Assembly: GCA_030833315.1 (NCBI GenBank)
Contig: JAURHM010000003.1
Coordinates: 1-38,080, forward strand
Direction of reading: 5' to 3'
Source: Burkholderiales bacterium
GTDB taxonomy: Bacteria > Pseudomonadota > Gammaproteobacteria > Burkholderiales > SG8-41
Length of the DNA stretch: 38,080 nt
Both the position numbers and the translations under genes were made by a program. Of this stretch, positions 7,683 through 18,047 are shown one piece after another; position 1 is the stretch's first letter; each line of letters opens with the position of its first letter. Under the pieces are notes generated by a model, which was not told where the DNA came from, made no database searches, and worked only from the letters and a program-made list of their open reading frames with translations.

Positions 7683-9592
7683 CAGCCCTTCTGCGCTGCT
7701 TTGCGCGTCACTTCGGTTTCGAGACGGCGGCGGATCGACAAGGCAATGCCTTCGGAATCCAGACCGACGCTGGCGAGTTGCAAGGCCGGATCGCCCTGCT
7801 CGATAAAGCAGTCGGGCAATCCCAGCAGCAGCACCGGCACCGTGCAGCCGTGCTGTTCCAGGGCTTCGAGCACAGCGCTGCCAGCGCCGCCCATCACCAC
7901 GTTCTCTTCAACGGTCACCAGCAGCGTGTGATTTGCGGCGAGTTCGCGCACCAGTTCGACATCCAGCGGTTTGACGAAGCGCATGTTGGCGACCGTGGCA
8001 TCGAATTCGTCAGCGACAGCCAGCGACGGCGCCAGCATCGAACCGAAAGCGAGGATCGCAACGCCGCCCTTGCCCTTGCGCCGCACTTCGCCGCGGCCGA
8101 CCGGCAGCGCAGTCATGTCCCTCTGCACAGGCACGCCCGGGCCGCTGCCGCGCGGATACCGCACCGCGGACGGCGAATTCATCTGGAAGGCGGTGTAGAG
8201 CATCTGCCGGCATTCGTTCTCATCGGCGGGCGTCATCACCGTCATGTTCGGCAGGCAGCGCAGATAACTCAGGTCGAAGCTGCCATTGTGCGTCGCGCCG
8301 TCGGCACCGACAAGGCCGCCGCGATCCAGCGCGAACACCACCGGCAGATTCTGGATCTGCACGTCGTGGATCAGCTGGTCGTAACCGCGCTGCAGGAAGG
8401 TCGAATAGATCGCGACCACGGGCTTGTAACCTTCGCAGGCGATGCCCGCAGCAAAAGTCACCGCATGCTGTTCGGCGATGCCGACATCGAAGTAGCGCTT
8501 GGGATACTGCTGCGCGAACTTGACCATGCCGGAGCCTTCGCGCATTGCCGGCGTGATTGCCACCAGCCGCGGATCGCGTTCGGCCATGTCACACAGCCAG
8601 TCGCCGAAGACCTGCGTATAAGTCGGTTTGCCGCCGGATTTGCCGCCGGCAATCCCGGCCTTGTGATCGAACTTCGACACGCCGTGATACAGAATCGGAT
8701 CGACCTCGGCCAACTTGTAGCCCTGCCCCTTGCGCGTGACCACGTGAAGGAACTGCGGACCTTTGAGACGCTTGATGTTGTTCAGCGTCGGCAGCAGCGC
8801 ATCAAGATCATGGCCGTCGATCGGCCCGATATAGTTGAAGCCAAACTCCTCGAACATCGTGCCCGGCGTGACCATGCCCTTCACATGTTCTTCGGCACGC
8901 CGCGCGAGATCGCCCAGCACCTTGGTGCCGAGATCCTTGGCCTTGGCGTAGAAGCGGCCAGACATCAGCTTCGCGAGATATTTGTTCAGCGCGCCGACCG
9001 GCGGAGAAATCGACATGTCGTTGTCGTTGAGAATCACCAGCAGGTCAATATCCATGTCGCCGGCGTTGTTCATCGCCTCGAAGGCCATGCCGGCAGTCAT
9101 CGCACCGTCGCCGATAATTGCCACGGCGCGACGCGGCTCACCTTTGAGCTTGGCGGCGACCGCCATTCCCAGCGCCGCACTGATCGAGGTGCTCGAGTGC
9201 GCGGTACCGAAAGTGTCGTATTCGGATTCTTCACGCTGCGGAAAACCGGACAGGCCTTTCCACATGCGCAGATTCTTCATGCCTTCGCGACGCCCGGTGA
9301 GTATCTTGTGGCCGTAGGTCTGGTGACCGACGTCCCACACCAGCCGGTCATGCGGCGTGTCGAAGACGTAATGCAGCGCGATGGTCAGCTCAACAGTGCC
9401 GAGGTTCGAAGAGAGGTGGCCACCGGTCTGACTGACCGACTCGACAAGATACTGGCGCAGTTCAGCTGCGAGACGCGGCAACTGGCTGCGTTCGAGCAGT
9501 CGCAGATCGGCTGGCGAGGCGATGGCTTTCAGCAATTGGTATTGCGGTCGGTCCATGTCTCCGGCGCCGTTTATGGTCAGTGTCCCGCTCAT
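7682..9592 (-). CDS. dxs: 1-deoxy-D-xylulose-5-phosphate synthase
   Basis: A 636-residue thiamine-diphosphate enzyme that condenses pyruvate and glyceraldehyde-3-phosphate in the first step of the MEP isoprenoid pathway. Visible are [34 protein letters not shown], the ThDP motif [18 protein letters not shown] followed by NDNDMSIS, and the pyrimidine-domain [12 protein letters not shown] with [15 protein letters not shown]. The annotated ATG at 9592 has GGAG directly against it, which is too close. A second ATG at codon 13 ([12 protein letters not shown]) matches the usual start of the family better. The gene follows ispA by 12 bases and supplies the precursors that IspA uses. Confidence 0.95.
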   Translation of the reverse strand: MSGTLTINGAGDMDRPQYQLLKAIASPADLRLLERSQLPRLAAELRQYLVESVSQTGGHLSSNLGTVELTIALHYVFDTPHDRLVWDVGHQTYGHKILTGRREGMKNLRMWKGLSGFPQREESEYDTFGTAHSSTSISAALGMAVAAKLKGEPRRAVAIIGDGAMTAGMAFEAMNNAGDMDIDLLVILNDNDMSISPPVGALNKYLAKLMSGRFYAKAKDLGTKVLGDLARRAEEHVKGMVTPGTMFEEFGFNYIGPIDGHDLDALLPTLNNIKRLKGPQFLHVVTRKGQGYKLAEVDPILYHGVSKFDHKAGIAGGKSGGKPTYTQVFGDWLCDMAERDPRLVAITPAMREGSGMVKFAQQYPKRYFDVGIAEQHAVTFAAGIACEGYKPVVAIYSTFLQRGYDQLIHDVQIQNLPVVFALDRGGLVGADGATHNGSFDLSYLRCLPNMTVMTPADENECRQMLYTAFQMNSPSAVRYPRGSGPGVPVQRDMTALPVGRGEVRRKGKGGVAILAFGSMLAPSLAVADEFDATVANMRFVKPLDVELVRELAANHTLLVTVEENVVMGGAGSAVLEALEQHGCTVPVLLLGLPDCFIEQGDPALQLASVGLDSEGIALSIRRRLETEVTRKAAQKG

Positions 9593-9604
9593 CTCCGCAT
9601 TGTC

Positions 9605-10501
9605 TCAGAACTTGCGCAGGACGATGAAATCCGCGAGTTGTGCGAGTCGCGCGCCGCGGGCACCGAAAGGCGCTATGGCGGCAAGGGCTTCTTTGCGCAG
9701 TTGCGCGGCCAAAGCCTTGGCCTGAGGGATGCCCATCGCGCTGACATAGGTGGGTTTGCCCTGCTCGGCGTCTTTGCCGGCAGTTTTGCCCAGTGTTGCG
9801 GTAGGGGCTTCGGCATCGAGCACGTCATCCACCACCTGAAAGGCCAGACCGACGGCCTTGGCATAAGTATCAACACGCGCAAATTCCGCTTCGCTCAATC
9901 CACTGCCGCAGCGCGCGCCGAGCACGGCAGCCGCGCGGATCAGCGCGCCGGTTTTGTGGATATGCATGAATTCGAGTTCGGGCACCGTCAGTGTTTTGCC
10001 GACTGCCGCAAGATCAATCGCCTGCCCGCCGGCCATGCCGCGCGAACCGGAGGCCATACCCAGCAGCTTGACCATTTCAAGCTGCACTTTGGCATCTGGG
10101 GCCAGCGCGTATTCACCGAGCAGTTGGAAGGAAAGACTTTGCAACGCATCGCCGACCAGCAGTGCCGTCGGTTCATCAAACTCGACATGACAGGTTGGTT
10201 TGCCGCGACGGAGCACATCATCATCCATACACGGCAGGTCGTCATGCACCAGCGAATAGGCGTGGATGATTTCGACGGCGGCGCCGGCAACCGTAACGCG
10301 CTCCGGATCAGCCTGAGCCAGTTCGCCCGCGGCATAGGCCAGCAGCGGTCGTACACGCTTGCCGGCGCCGAGTACGGCGTAGCGCATTGCGGCATGCAGA
10401 CGCTGCGGCGCGATATCCGGCGACGGCAACACTTTCTGCAGAAAGGCTTCGATGCGGGACTGCCCGGCGGCGGTCCAGGCCTGAAAGTCGGTGGAAGTCA
10501 C
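9605..10501 (-). CDS. ispA: Farnesyl diphosphate synthase (polyprenyl synthetase)
   Basis: A short-chain prenyl transferase that builds geranyl and farnesyl diphosphate from IPP and DMAPP. Two Asp-rich motifs are present: DDLPCMDDD (first) and VVDDVLD (second). Also present are GAGKRVRPLL near the start, GMAGGQAIDL and the KTGALIRAA helix. I chose the GTG at 10501, giving 298 residues beginning TSTDFQAW like relatives. The longer TTG start at 10531 would extend 10 residues into xseB. Either way it is packed against xseB and dxs in one operon. Confidence 0.92.
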   Translation of the reverse strand: MTSTDFQAWTAAGQSRIEAFLQKVLPSPDIAPQRLHAAMRYAVLGAGKRVRPLLAYAAGELAQADPERVTVAGAAVEIIHAYSLVHDDLPCMDDDVLRRGKPTCHVEFDEPTALLVGDALQSLSFQLLGEYALAPDAKVQLEMVKLLGMASGSRGMAGGQAIDLAAVGKTLTVPELEFMHIHKTGALIRAAAVLGARCGSGLSEAEFARVDTYAKAVGLAFQVVDDVLDAEAPTATLGKTAGKDAEQGKPTYVSAMGIPQAKALAAQLRKEALAAIAPFGARGARLAQLADFIVLRKF

Positions 10502-10517
10502 AATGGTCGGAAGGAAT

Positions 10518-10757
10518 CTACTGCTCGGCAACGCCGAAATTCTTCAGCACGCCATTTTCCAAAATCTTCACTTGCTGTTGGGCATCATGGAGCTGCGCCT
10601 GACATAACTTGAGCAGTTCGGCGCCGCGCTTGTAGGCAGCGAGCGATTGCTCCAGCGGCATCTGGCCCTCTTCCATCGCCTCAACGATCTTTTCAAGCTC
10701 AGCCAGGGCCGTCTCGAAAGTGAGTGTGGAGGATGCGGTTTTTGTAGTTTTTGACAT
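10518..10757 (-). CDS. xseB: Exodeoxyribonuclease VII small subunit
   Basis: A 79-residue helical protein, the small subunit of the ssDNA exonuclease VII. The family signature is clear: TFETALAELEKIVEAMEEGQ, MPLEQSLAAYKRGAELLKLC and QLHDAQQQVKIL. It stands first in the operon ahead of ispA, the classical order in Proteobacteria. A candidate promoter precedes it, with about 30 bases of leader and no strong ribosome site. Confidence 0.93.
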   Translation of the reverse strand: MSKTTKTASSTLTFETALAELEKIVEAMEEGQMPLEQSLAAYKRGAELLKLCQAQLHDAQQQVKILENGVLKNFGVAEQ

Positions 10758-10787
10758 GAGGGCGGAAGCCCCGCGAAGGGGTCAGGA

Positions 10788-10817
10788 AATGTAGCGCAAT
10801 CAGAGGGTTGCGGTCAA
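10788..10817 (-). promoter_or_regulatory. Candidate sigma-70 promoter of the xseB-ispA-dxs-folE-ribBA operon
   Basis: Reading the minus strand, TTGACC (-35, 10817-10812) is followed after 18 bases by TACATT (-10, 10793-10788). Transcription would start around 10781, just upstream of xseB. A small CCCC/GGGG hairpin lies in the leader. Confidence 0.45.
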
Positions 10818-10862
10818 CGCGCGGGGCCCAAAAAACCCTGTCGGCAGGCCGCTTTGATTGCG

Positions 10863-10868
10863 TACAAT
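10863..10868 (+). promoter_or_regulatory. Candidate -10 element for the arsS operon
   Basis: TACAAT on the plus strand, 74 bases before the arsS ATG, in the divergent gap between xseB and arsS. No convincing -35 is seen at the proper spacing, so this is a weak call. Confidence 0.35.
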
Positions 10869-10942
10869 GAATCGCGTAAGGAATCGCCCGCGGAAACGAC
10901 TGACGGGCATGGAATAACCCGCATCAAACGGAGCCGTCACCG

Positions 10943-11911
<969 letters not shown>

Positions 11912-11913
11912 AG

Positions 11914-13299
11914 ATGATCGAGCCGGCATTCGCCATTTATTTCTGGGGCTTCCTGCTGCTGTACGGCGGCGCGATGTACGCCATCACGCCGCGCTCGCGC
12001 ACCGCCGCCAGTTTTTTCACCGGCAGCGACGACAACGGACGGCCGGCTACCGAGTGGGCTTTGATGTGCAGCATTTTCATCAGCTGGATCTTCGCCAAGT
12101 CGGTAACCAACGCAGCCAATCTCGGCGCGGCATGGGGTGTTGTCGGCGGCCTTGCTTACGCCACTTACTGGCTGTCGATTCCGGTTGCCGGGATGGCCAT
12201 CTACTGGCTGCGTACGCGCCACGGCGCAACGGGAATGGTGCCTTTCCTGATCTCGCGTTATGGTCGGCTCGCCGCCCTCGCATTCACGCTGGCCATCCTG
12301 ATCCGGCTGTACAACGAAGTGTGGAGCAACACTGCCGTGGTCGGTGCGTATTACGGACATGCCGGCTCATGGACCTTTATCAGTTCAGCGCTGCTGTTCA
12401 CCGCGGCAACCCTGGCCTACGCCTTGAAGGGCGGGCTGCGCAGCTCCATCGTCACCGATGTCATCCAGACCGTGCTGTTCATCATCGCGCTCGGCGCGGT
12501 GTTGTTCCTGGTGCTGCCGCACCACGGTCTCGGCACGCTACTCGCCGTCGGTGACTTCCGCATGAGCGCGGGCGTTGACCTGATTCTCGTCGCGCTGCTG
12601 CAGGTGTTTTCCTACCCTTTCCATGATCCCGTGCTGACCGATCGCGGCTTCATCACCCGCGAAAAATCCATGCTGCGCGCGATGATCACTGCCGGCGTAC
12701 TCGGCTTCATCTGCATTTTTGCGTTCAGTCTGGTCGGCGTACATGCCAAGCTGGAAGGCCTGCCTTCCGGCGACAACATGCCCGGCGCCGTTGCAAAGGC
12801 CTTCGGCGCGCTTCCTTATCTGCTGATGACCGTGGTGATGATCATGGCTGCGGGTTCGACACTGGACTCGACCTTTGCCTCGGTCGCCAAGTCGATCGGT
12901 CAGGAATTGCCGATGCTCGCAGGCCGCAAGCCGGGGCCGCGCGCGATGGTCACGGGCATGTGGACCATGATCGTTTTCGCACTGCTCGGCAATATCCCGA
13001 TGATCGCCGGCACCGACATTCTCAAGGCCACCACCATCAGCGGCACGATGGTGATGGGACTCGCGCCGATATTCCTGCTGGCGCCGCTGGTCCGCCATTC
13101 GCCCTGGAGTTTTCACCTCGCGTTCTGGCCCGGCATCCTGCTCGGTGTCCTGCTTGCCACCGGCATGATCCCGCCTTCCTGGGCCATCGGCGATGGCAAA
13201 TACGCGCTGCTGCTCGGCGTCAATTTCTACGGGCTCGGCCTGTGCATTACCGGTTTCCTGCTGCCGGTCGCATGGCAGGCTCTGAGCGGCAAACGATGA
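11914..13299 (+). CDS. Sodium:solute symporter family transporter
   Basis: A 461-residue multi-spanning membrane protein from the ATG at 11914, two bases after the arsS stop. About 12 or 13 hydrophobic segments are present. Blocks typical of the SSS family include the N-terminal FFTGSDDNGRPATEWALMCS, the FISWIFAKSVTNAANLG helix, YALKGGLRSSIVTDVIQ and FSYPFHDPVLTDRGFI. It presumably takes up, or exchanges, a small solute with Na+; the substrate cannot be told from sequence. Its position between arsS and the phosphoesterase suggests a substrate or product of the arsS pathway. Confidence 0.82.
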   Translation: MIEPAFAIYFWGFLLLYGGAMYAITPRSRTAASFFTGSDDNGRPATEWALMCSIFISWIFAKSVTNAANLGAAWGVVGGLAYATYWLSIPVAGMAIYWLRTRHGATGMVPFLISRYGRLAALAFTLAILIRLYNEVWSNTAVVGAYYGHAGSWTFISSALLFTAATLAYALKGGLRSSIVTDVIQTVLFIIALGAVLFLVLPHHGLGTLLAVGDFRMSAGVDLILVALLQVFSYPFHDPVLTDRGFITREKSMLRAMITAGVLGFICIFAFSLVGVHAKLEGLPSGDNMPGAVAKAFGALPYLLMTVVMIMAAGSTLDSTFASVAKSIGQELPMLAGRKPGPRAMVTGMWTMIVFALLGNIPMIAGTDILKATTISGTMVMGLAPIFLLAPLVRHSPWSFHLAFWPGILLGVLLATGMIPPSWAIGDGKYALLLGVNFYGLGLCITGFLLPVAWQALSGKR

Positions 13300-14288
13300 C
13301 GCCCGGCCGCAGCTGCCCGCTTGATTATCGTTACGAGCCGGCATCTCTGAACCGCCCCGCGGATTTCAGTGCCGACACGCTGTATGTCATCGGCGGTCTT
13401 TACGGCAACCACGCAGCACTGCGGGCTATACAAGCTTTGGCAGCTGAAGAATCCGCACCGGTCACACTGGTCTTCAACGGCGACTTCAACTGGTTCAACT
13501 GCGATGAGCCGGGGTTTACCGCCATCAACGAAGCAGTCCTCGCCCATCACGCGCTGCGCGGAAATGTCGAAACCGAACTGGCGAACAAAGACGGCACGGC
13601 CGGCTGCGGTTGCGGCTATCCGGACAATGTCAGCGATGAAGACGTCGAACGGTCTAACGCCATCGAAGCGCGGCTGCGTGAAACCGCAAAAGCATTTCCC
13701 GCGCTGCGCGTGCGACTGGCCGCACTGCCGATGACTTTGACTGCCGACGTCGGCGGGCTGCGCGTCGCCATCGTGCACGGCGATTGCGAGTCGCTCGCCG
13801 GGTGGTCCTATGACGAATCCGCGCTGCGCGACTGCGAAGGCATTGCGCGTGCGGCCACACACCTGGAAACCGCGGGCGCAAACCTGATCGCCAGCAGCCA
13901 TACCTGCCTGCCGGTTGCGCTGACCCTGAAAACTGCAAATGGTCTGTCGGCGCTGTTCAACAACGGTGCGGCCGGCATGCCTAACTTTGCCGGCACCGGC
14001 TTTGGCGTCATCACGCGCATTTCAATCCGCCCTGCCGCTACACTATCCGCACTGTATGGCACCGTAATCAACAAAATTCATGTCGATGCACTGGCTGTGC
14101 ACTATGATCAGGCTGCATGGCAACACGATTTTGCCGCGAACTGGCCCGAGGGTAGTCCGGCGGAAATCTCTTACGGCCGGCGCATTGCCAACGGCCCACG
14201 TTACGGGCTCAATCGCGCGATGGGGCCGGGCATCCACATCAGCCATTCACTGCTGCAACAGGTCAGCGCAGCCAGGAGAAGCCTGTGA
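13296..14288 (+). CDS. Metallophosphoesterase-like protein with degenerate metal-binding motifs
   Basis: A 330-residue soluble protein. Its ATG overlaps the symporter stop (ATGA at 13296-13299). The order of motifs follows calcineurin-like phosphoesterases: VIGGLYGNHAAL (normally GDxHGN), NGDFNWFN (GDxxDRG), LRGNVE (GNHD/E), VHGD and SSHTCLPV (GHTH-like). In the first motif both the metal-binding Asp and His are replaced (GGLYGN), and the second lacks the final Asp-Arg. It may be an altered or inactive member. A Cys-rich stretch GTAGCGCGYP near residue 104 is unusual. The C-terminal third (after about 245) is not recognised. The end overlaps the next gene's start by four bases. Confidence 0.65.
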   Translation: MTPGRSCPLDYRYEPASLNRPADFSADTLYVIGGLYGNHAALRAIQALAAEESAPVTLVFNGDFNWFNCDEPGFTAINEAVLAHHALRGNVETELANKDGTAGCGCGYPDNVSDEDVERSNAIEARLRETAKAFPALRVRLAALPMTLTADVGGLRVAIVHGDCESLAGWSYDESALRDCEGIARAATHLETAGANLIASSHTCLPVALTLKTANGLSALFNNGAAGMPNFAGTGFGVITRISIRPAATLSALYGTVINKIHVDALAVHYDQAAWQHDFAANWPEGSPAEISYGRRIANGPRYGLNRAMGPGIHISHSLLQQVSAARRSL

Positions 14289-16417
14289 GCAAAAGCAAGC
14301 CGCTGGTCATCGCCATCATCGCGGCCGCTGTCACCGCATTTTTTGTTTTTGACCTGAAGCAGTACATCTCACTGGATTATTTCCAGGCGCAGCGCGAGGC
14401 CATCAATGCCGCCGTCGCCACCGACCCCTTGCGCGCCGGTCTGCTGTTTTTTGCGATCTATACCGTCGCCACCGGGTTGTCGCTGCCGGGCGCCGCGGTG
14501 CTGACGCTGATCTCCGGCGCCGTATTCGGGCTCCTGTGGGGAACGGTCATTGTGTCGTTCGCTTCCACCGTCGGTGCCACACTGGCCTTCCTGACTTCAC
14601 GGTTCCTGCTGCGCGACTGGGTGCAGCAACGTTTCGGCGACAAACTGCGGCCGATTAACGAGGGCGTCGCCCGCGAAGGCGCGTTTTACCTTTTTGCCTT
14701 GCGTCTGGTGCCGATTTTTCCGTTTGTTGCGATCAATCTGCTGATGGGGCTGACGCCGATCCGCACCCCGACTTATTTCTGGGTCAGTCAGCTGGGCATG
14801 TTCGCCGGCACGGTGGTGTATGTATATGCCGGCACCCAGCTGGGCCAATTCCGCGTCTCGCCGGGACTGATCGGTGCATTTGTTTTACTGGGCATTTTCC
14901 CGCTGATTGCGAAAAAAGCGCTGGATGCGATCAAGGCCCGCAAGGTGTATGCGGCCTGGAAACGACCGGGAAAATTCGACTGCAACCTGGTGGTGATCGG
15001 CGGCGGCTCTGCGGGTCTCGTCTCCGCCTATATCGCAGCGGCGGTGAAGGCCAAAGTCACGCTGGTTGAAAAACACAAAATGGGCGGCGACTGCCTGAAC
15101 ACCGGCTGCGTGCCGTCGAAGGCGCTGATCAAGTCAGCCAAGCTGATCGCGACGATGAAACACGCGGCCGATTACGGCCTAAAAAATACACAGGTGGATT
15201 TTGATTTCGCTGAGGTCATGGAGCGCGTGCAGCGCGTGGTGCGCGAAATCGAACCGCATGATTCAATCCAGCGTTACACCAAGCTCGGTGTCGAATGCCT
15301 TACAGGTGAAGCAAAAATCACTACACCGTGGTCGGTGGAAATCACCACAGCGGGTGGCAAACAGACCCTGACCACCCGCGGCATCATCATCGCCGCCGGC
15401 GCACGCCCCTTCGTGCCGCCCATACCCGGTATCGAAGATACTGGTTATCTGACCTCAGACACGCTGTGGGGGCTGCGCCAATTGCCGAAACGCCTTCTGG
15501 TACTCGGCGGTGGCCCGATCGGCTGCGAACTCACGCAGTGTTTTGCCCGGCTCGGATCAAAGGTAACGCAGGTCGAAATGCTGCCGCGATTGATGGTGCG
15601 CGAAGATCCGGAAATTTCCGATCTGGTAATGCAGAAGTTCCGCGCCGAAGCCGTCAACGTACTGGTGGGCCACAAGGCACAGCGCTTCGCCAATGAGAAT
15701 GGCGAGAAGGTGCTTTATTGCGACCACGGCGGCACCACGGTTCGCATCGAATTCGACACCCTGCTCTGCGCCGTCGGCCGCGTCGCCAACACCACCGGCT
15801 ATGGCCTGGAAGAACTCGGCATACCGGCGACCAAGACGCGAACCGTCGAAGTCAACGAGTTCATGCAGACAAAGTATCCCAACATCCTCGCCTGCGGCGA
15901 CGTAGCGGGTCCGTACCAGTTTACGCATACGGCGGCACACACGGCCTGGTACGCGGCCGTCAACGGCCTGTTCAGCGGCTACAAAAAATTCCGCGCCGAC
16001 TTCTCGGTGATCCCCTGGGCCACCTTCACCGACCCCGAAGTCGCCCGCGTCGGCCTCAACGAAACCGAGGCGAAGGAAAAGAAAATCCCTTACGAAATAA
16101 CCACCTACGGGATCGATGACCTCGACCGCGCCATCGCCGACGGCAACGCGCACGGTCTGGTCAAGGTACTGACCGTCCCCGGCAAAGACAAAATCCTCGG
16201 CGCCACCATCGCCGGTGAACACGCCGGCGACCTGATCACCGAATTTGTCAGCGCGATGAAACACGGCATCGGCCTCAACAAAATCCTCGGCACCATCCAC
16301 ATTTACCCGACGCTGGCCGAGGCCAACAAATATGTCGCCGGGAACTGGAAACGCAATCACGCACCCAAGGGATTGCTGGAGCGGGTGGAGAAGTTTCATG
16401 CCTGGCGGCGCGGCTGA
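14285..16417 (+). CDS. TVP38/TMEM64 membrane domain fused to mercuric-reductase-like flavoprotein
   Basis: A 710-residue fusion starting with GTG at 14285. Residues 1-220 are a TVP38/TMEM64 (DedA-like) membrane domain: an N-terminal helix, then LPGAAVLTLISGAVFGLLWG and the RLVPIFPFVAINLLMGLT block. From about 233 a pyridine-nucleotide-disulfide oxidoreductase follows: the FAD motif VVIGGGSAGLVSAY, the redox pair CLNTGCVPSK, the NAD(P) motif LVLGGGPIGCELTQCF, and a C-terminal dimerisation domain ending TIHIYPTLAEANKYVAGNW. It lacks the C-terminal vicinal cysteines of true MerA, so it is not a mercury reductase by that criterion. It probably reduces a disulfide or passes electrons at the membrane for this operon. 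Confidence 0.9.
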   Translation: MSKSKPLVIAIIAAAVTAFFVFDLKQYISLDYFQAQREAINAAVATDPLRAGLLFFAIYTVATGLSLPGAAVLTLISGAVFGLLWGTVIVSFASTVGATLAFLTSRFLLRDWVQQRFGDKLRPINEGVAREGAFYLFALRLVPIFPFVAINLLMGLTPIRTPTYFWVSQLGMFAGTVVYVYAGTQLGQFRVSPGLIGAFVLLGIFPLIAKKALDAIKARKVYAAWKRPGKFDCNLVVIGGGSAGLVSAYIAAAVKAKVTLVEKHKMGGDCLNTGCVPSKALIKSAKLIATMKHAADYGLKNTQVDFDFAEVMERVQRVVREIEPHDSIQRYTKLGVECLTGEAKITTPWSVEITTAGGKQTLTTRGIIIAAGARPFVPPIPGIEDTGYLTSDTLWGLRQLPKRLLVLGGGPIGCELTQCFARLGSKVTQVEMLPRLMVREDPEISDLVMQKFRAEAVNVLVGHKAQRFANENGEKVLYCDHGGTTVRIEFDTLLCAVGRVANTTGYGLEELGIPATKTRTVEVNEFMQTKYPNILACGDVAGPYQFTHTAAHTAWYAAVNGLFSGYKKFRADFSVIPWATFTDPEVARVGLNETEAKEKKIPYEITTYGIDDLDRAIADGNAHGLVKVLTVPGKDKILGATIAGEHAGDLITEFVSAMKHGIGLNKILGTIHIYPTLAEANKYVAGNWKRNHAPKGLLERVEKFHAWRRG

Positions 16418-16500
16418 TTTCTGCGGGAGGTTTTGCCCCGGCGCGGTCAAAATCCTGCGCCGGAAATTGACCACAAAAACATCACAAGCCGCACCGTTAA

Positions 16501-17340
16501 ATGAGCTCCATGAACAAACTCCTCTCCATCCTGCTCCTGGCCCTGCTGCCGCTGACAGCCAACGCCCAATCCTTTGATCACGACCACAAAGCCTGGTCCG
16601 CCCTGCTCAAAAAACACGTCGTACTGATCGACAACGGCAAAGCCTCGCAAGTGCGTTACAGCGGCTTCATCCAGGACCGCAATGAACTGAAGGCCTACCT
16701 TGGCACGCTATCCAAAGTGACCCCTGCCGAATTCAGCGCCTGGAGCAAGGCCCAGCAGATGGCCTTCCTGATCAATGCCTATAACGCGTTTACCGTCGAA
16801 AAAATCCTTAGCCGTTATCCCGGCATCAAATCGATCTGGGATTTCGGGAAAATCTTCGGCAATCCGTTCAAGGATAAATTCTTCAGCCTGCTCGGCCGCG
16901 AATTCTCGCTGGACATGATCGAACATGAAACGCTGCGTAAACCGGGCGCCTATGATGAGCCGCGCGTGCATTTCGCGGTGAACTGCGCTTCCACCGGATG
17001 TCCGATGCTGCGCGAAGAGGCTTATGTCGCAGCGCGTCTGGACGTTCAACTGGAAGAACAGACCAAACGTTTTCTTTCGGACCGCAGCCGCAACCGTTAC
17101 AACGCGCAGGACAATGCGCTGGAAGTATCCGAGATATTCAAGTGGTTTGCCACTGACTGGAGCAGCGGCTACCGCGGCCTCGACGCCAAAGGTACGCCAA
17201 TGCAGTCGCGTGAACAGTTTTTCGCCAGATACACGGCACTGCTCGCGGATAATCCTGCGCAGCAGCAGGCGATCACTGAACGCAAAGCTGCAATCCGGCA
17301 TCTGGATTATGATTGGACGTTGAACGACGCCAAAAAATAA
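16501..17340 (+). CDS. Exported DUF547 domain protein
   Basis: A protein of 279 residues (276 if the ATG at 16510 is used). The N-terminus is a signal peptide (MNKLLSILLLALLPLTANAQ), so it is periplasmic. The DUF547 core shows WSKAQQMAFLINAYNAFTV, the LDMIEHETLR block and HFAVNCASTGCPML, which carries the conserved His and Cys that make a papain-like active site plausible. DUF547 proteins have no agreed function and are frequent partners of arsS clusters. It sits 83 bases after the fusion flavoprotein and runs up to the glycosyltransferase. Confidence 0.85.
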   Translation: MSSMNKLLSILLLALLPLTANAQSFDHDHKAWSALLKKHVVLIDNGKASQVRYSGFIQDRNELKAYLGTLSKVTPAEFSAWSKAQQMAFLINAYNAFTVEKILSRYPGIKSIWDFGKIFGNPFKDKFFSLLGREFSLDMIEHETLRKPGAYDEPRVHFAVNCASTGCPMLREEAYVAARLDVQLEEQTKRFLSDRSRNRYNAQDNALEVSEIFKWFATDWSSGYRGLDAKGTPMQSREQFFARYTALLADNPAQQQAITERKAAIRHLDYDWTLNDAKK

Positions 17341-17360
17341 TCCCGACTTCCGGCAACGCA

Positions 17361-18047
17361 TTGTCCCTGTCCATCATCATCCCCGCGCTCGATGAGGCGG
17401 AATACATCACAGCCACGCTGGACAGACTGCAGCCGCTGCGCCGGCGCGGTGTCGAGGTCATTGTGGTGGACGGCGGCAGCAGCGACAACACGGCCACTCT
17501 CGCCGCAGAACGCGCCGACAAGGTCATTTCTTCACCACGCGGACGCGCACTGCAGCTGAACGCCGGCGCCGCCGCCGCCCGAGGGGAAATCCTCTGTTTC
17601 CTGCATGCCGACTCCGGTCTGCCTGAAGGCGCTGACGGCCTGATCATCGGCGGCCTGTCCGGCAGCCGGCGCAGTTGGGGGCGCTTTGACGTATCGATCG
17701 CCGGCACGCATCCGATGCTGCGCGTGATCGCGCAGATGATGAACTGGCGCTCGCGTCTGACCGGCATAGCCACCGGCGACCAGGGCCTGTTCATGACCCG
17801 CTCGCTGTTCGAAGCTGCGGGACGCTTTCCCGAAATCGCACTGATGGAAGACATCGCACTCACGCGGCAGTTGAAGCGTTACGGCGCACCGCTGTGCATC
17901 GCACACCGCATGACGACCTCAGGCCGTCGCTGGGAAAAACACGGTGTGTGGCGCACGATCCTGTTGATGTGGTGGCTGCGTCTAGCGTATTTCCTCGGCG
18001 CCGCTCCCGACCGCCTGGCACAGCAATATGTCCGGAACAAATCCTGA
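17361..18047 (+). CDS. Family 2 glycosyltransferase, TIGR04283-like (rSAM/selenodomain-associated)
   Basis: About 228 residues of a GT-A fold transferase. Seen are LSIIIPALDEAEYI at the start, the nucleotide-binding VVDGGSSDNT, FLHADSGLP with the metal-binding DxD-like HAD, and ATGDQGLFMTRSLFEAAGRFP followed by MEDIALTRQLKRYG. This pattern fits the arsenosugar-associated glycosyltransferases of TIGR04283. I prefer the TTG at 17361, which begins exactly at the domain. A TTG at 17313 would add 16 residues read out of frame through the DUF547 end. It overlaps the following gene by 20 bases. The sugar donor is unknown. Confidence 0.85.
   Translation: MSLSIIIPALDEAEYITATLDRLQPLRRRGVEVIVVDGGSSDNTATLAAERADKVISSPRGRALQLNAGAAAARGEILCFLHADSGLPEGADGLIIGGLSGSRRSWGRFDVSIAGTHPMLRVIAQMMNWRSRLTGIATGDQGLFMTRSLFEAAGRFPEIALMEDIALTRQLKRYGAPLCIAHRMTTSGRRWEKHGVWRTILLMWWLRLAYFLGAAPDRLAQQYVRNKS

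Noticed and set aside
7778-10612. A 944-residue open frame on the plus strand antisense to folE, dxs and ispA
   Set aside because: Composition (excess of His, Arg, Gln and Ala, no motifs) is that of a codon shadow in GC-rich DNA, and the minus strand carries recognised enzymes throughout.
14285-16417. Mercuric reductase merA
   Set aside because: The C-terminal Cys pair and the N-terminal heavy-metal domain are absent, and no other mer gene is nearby; it is a related reductase fused to a TVP38 domain.
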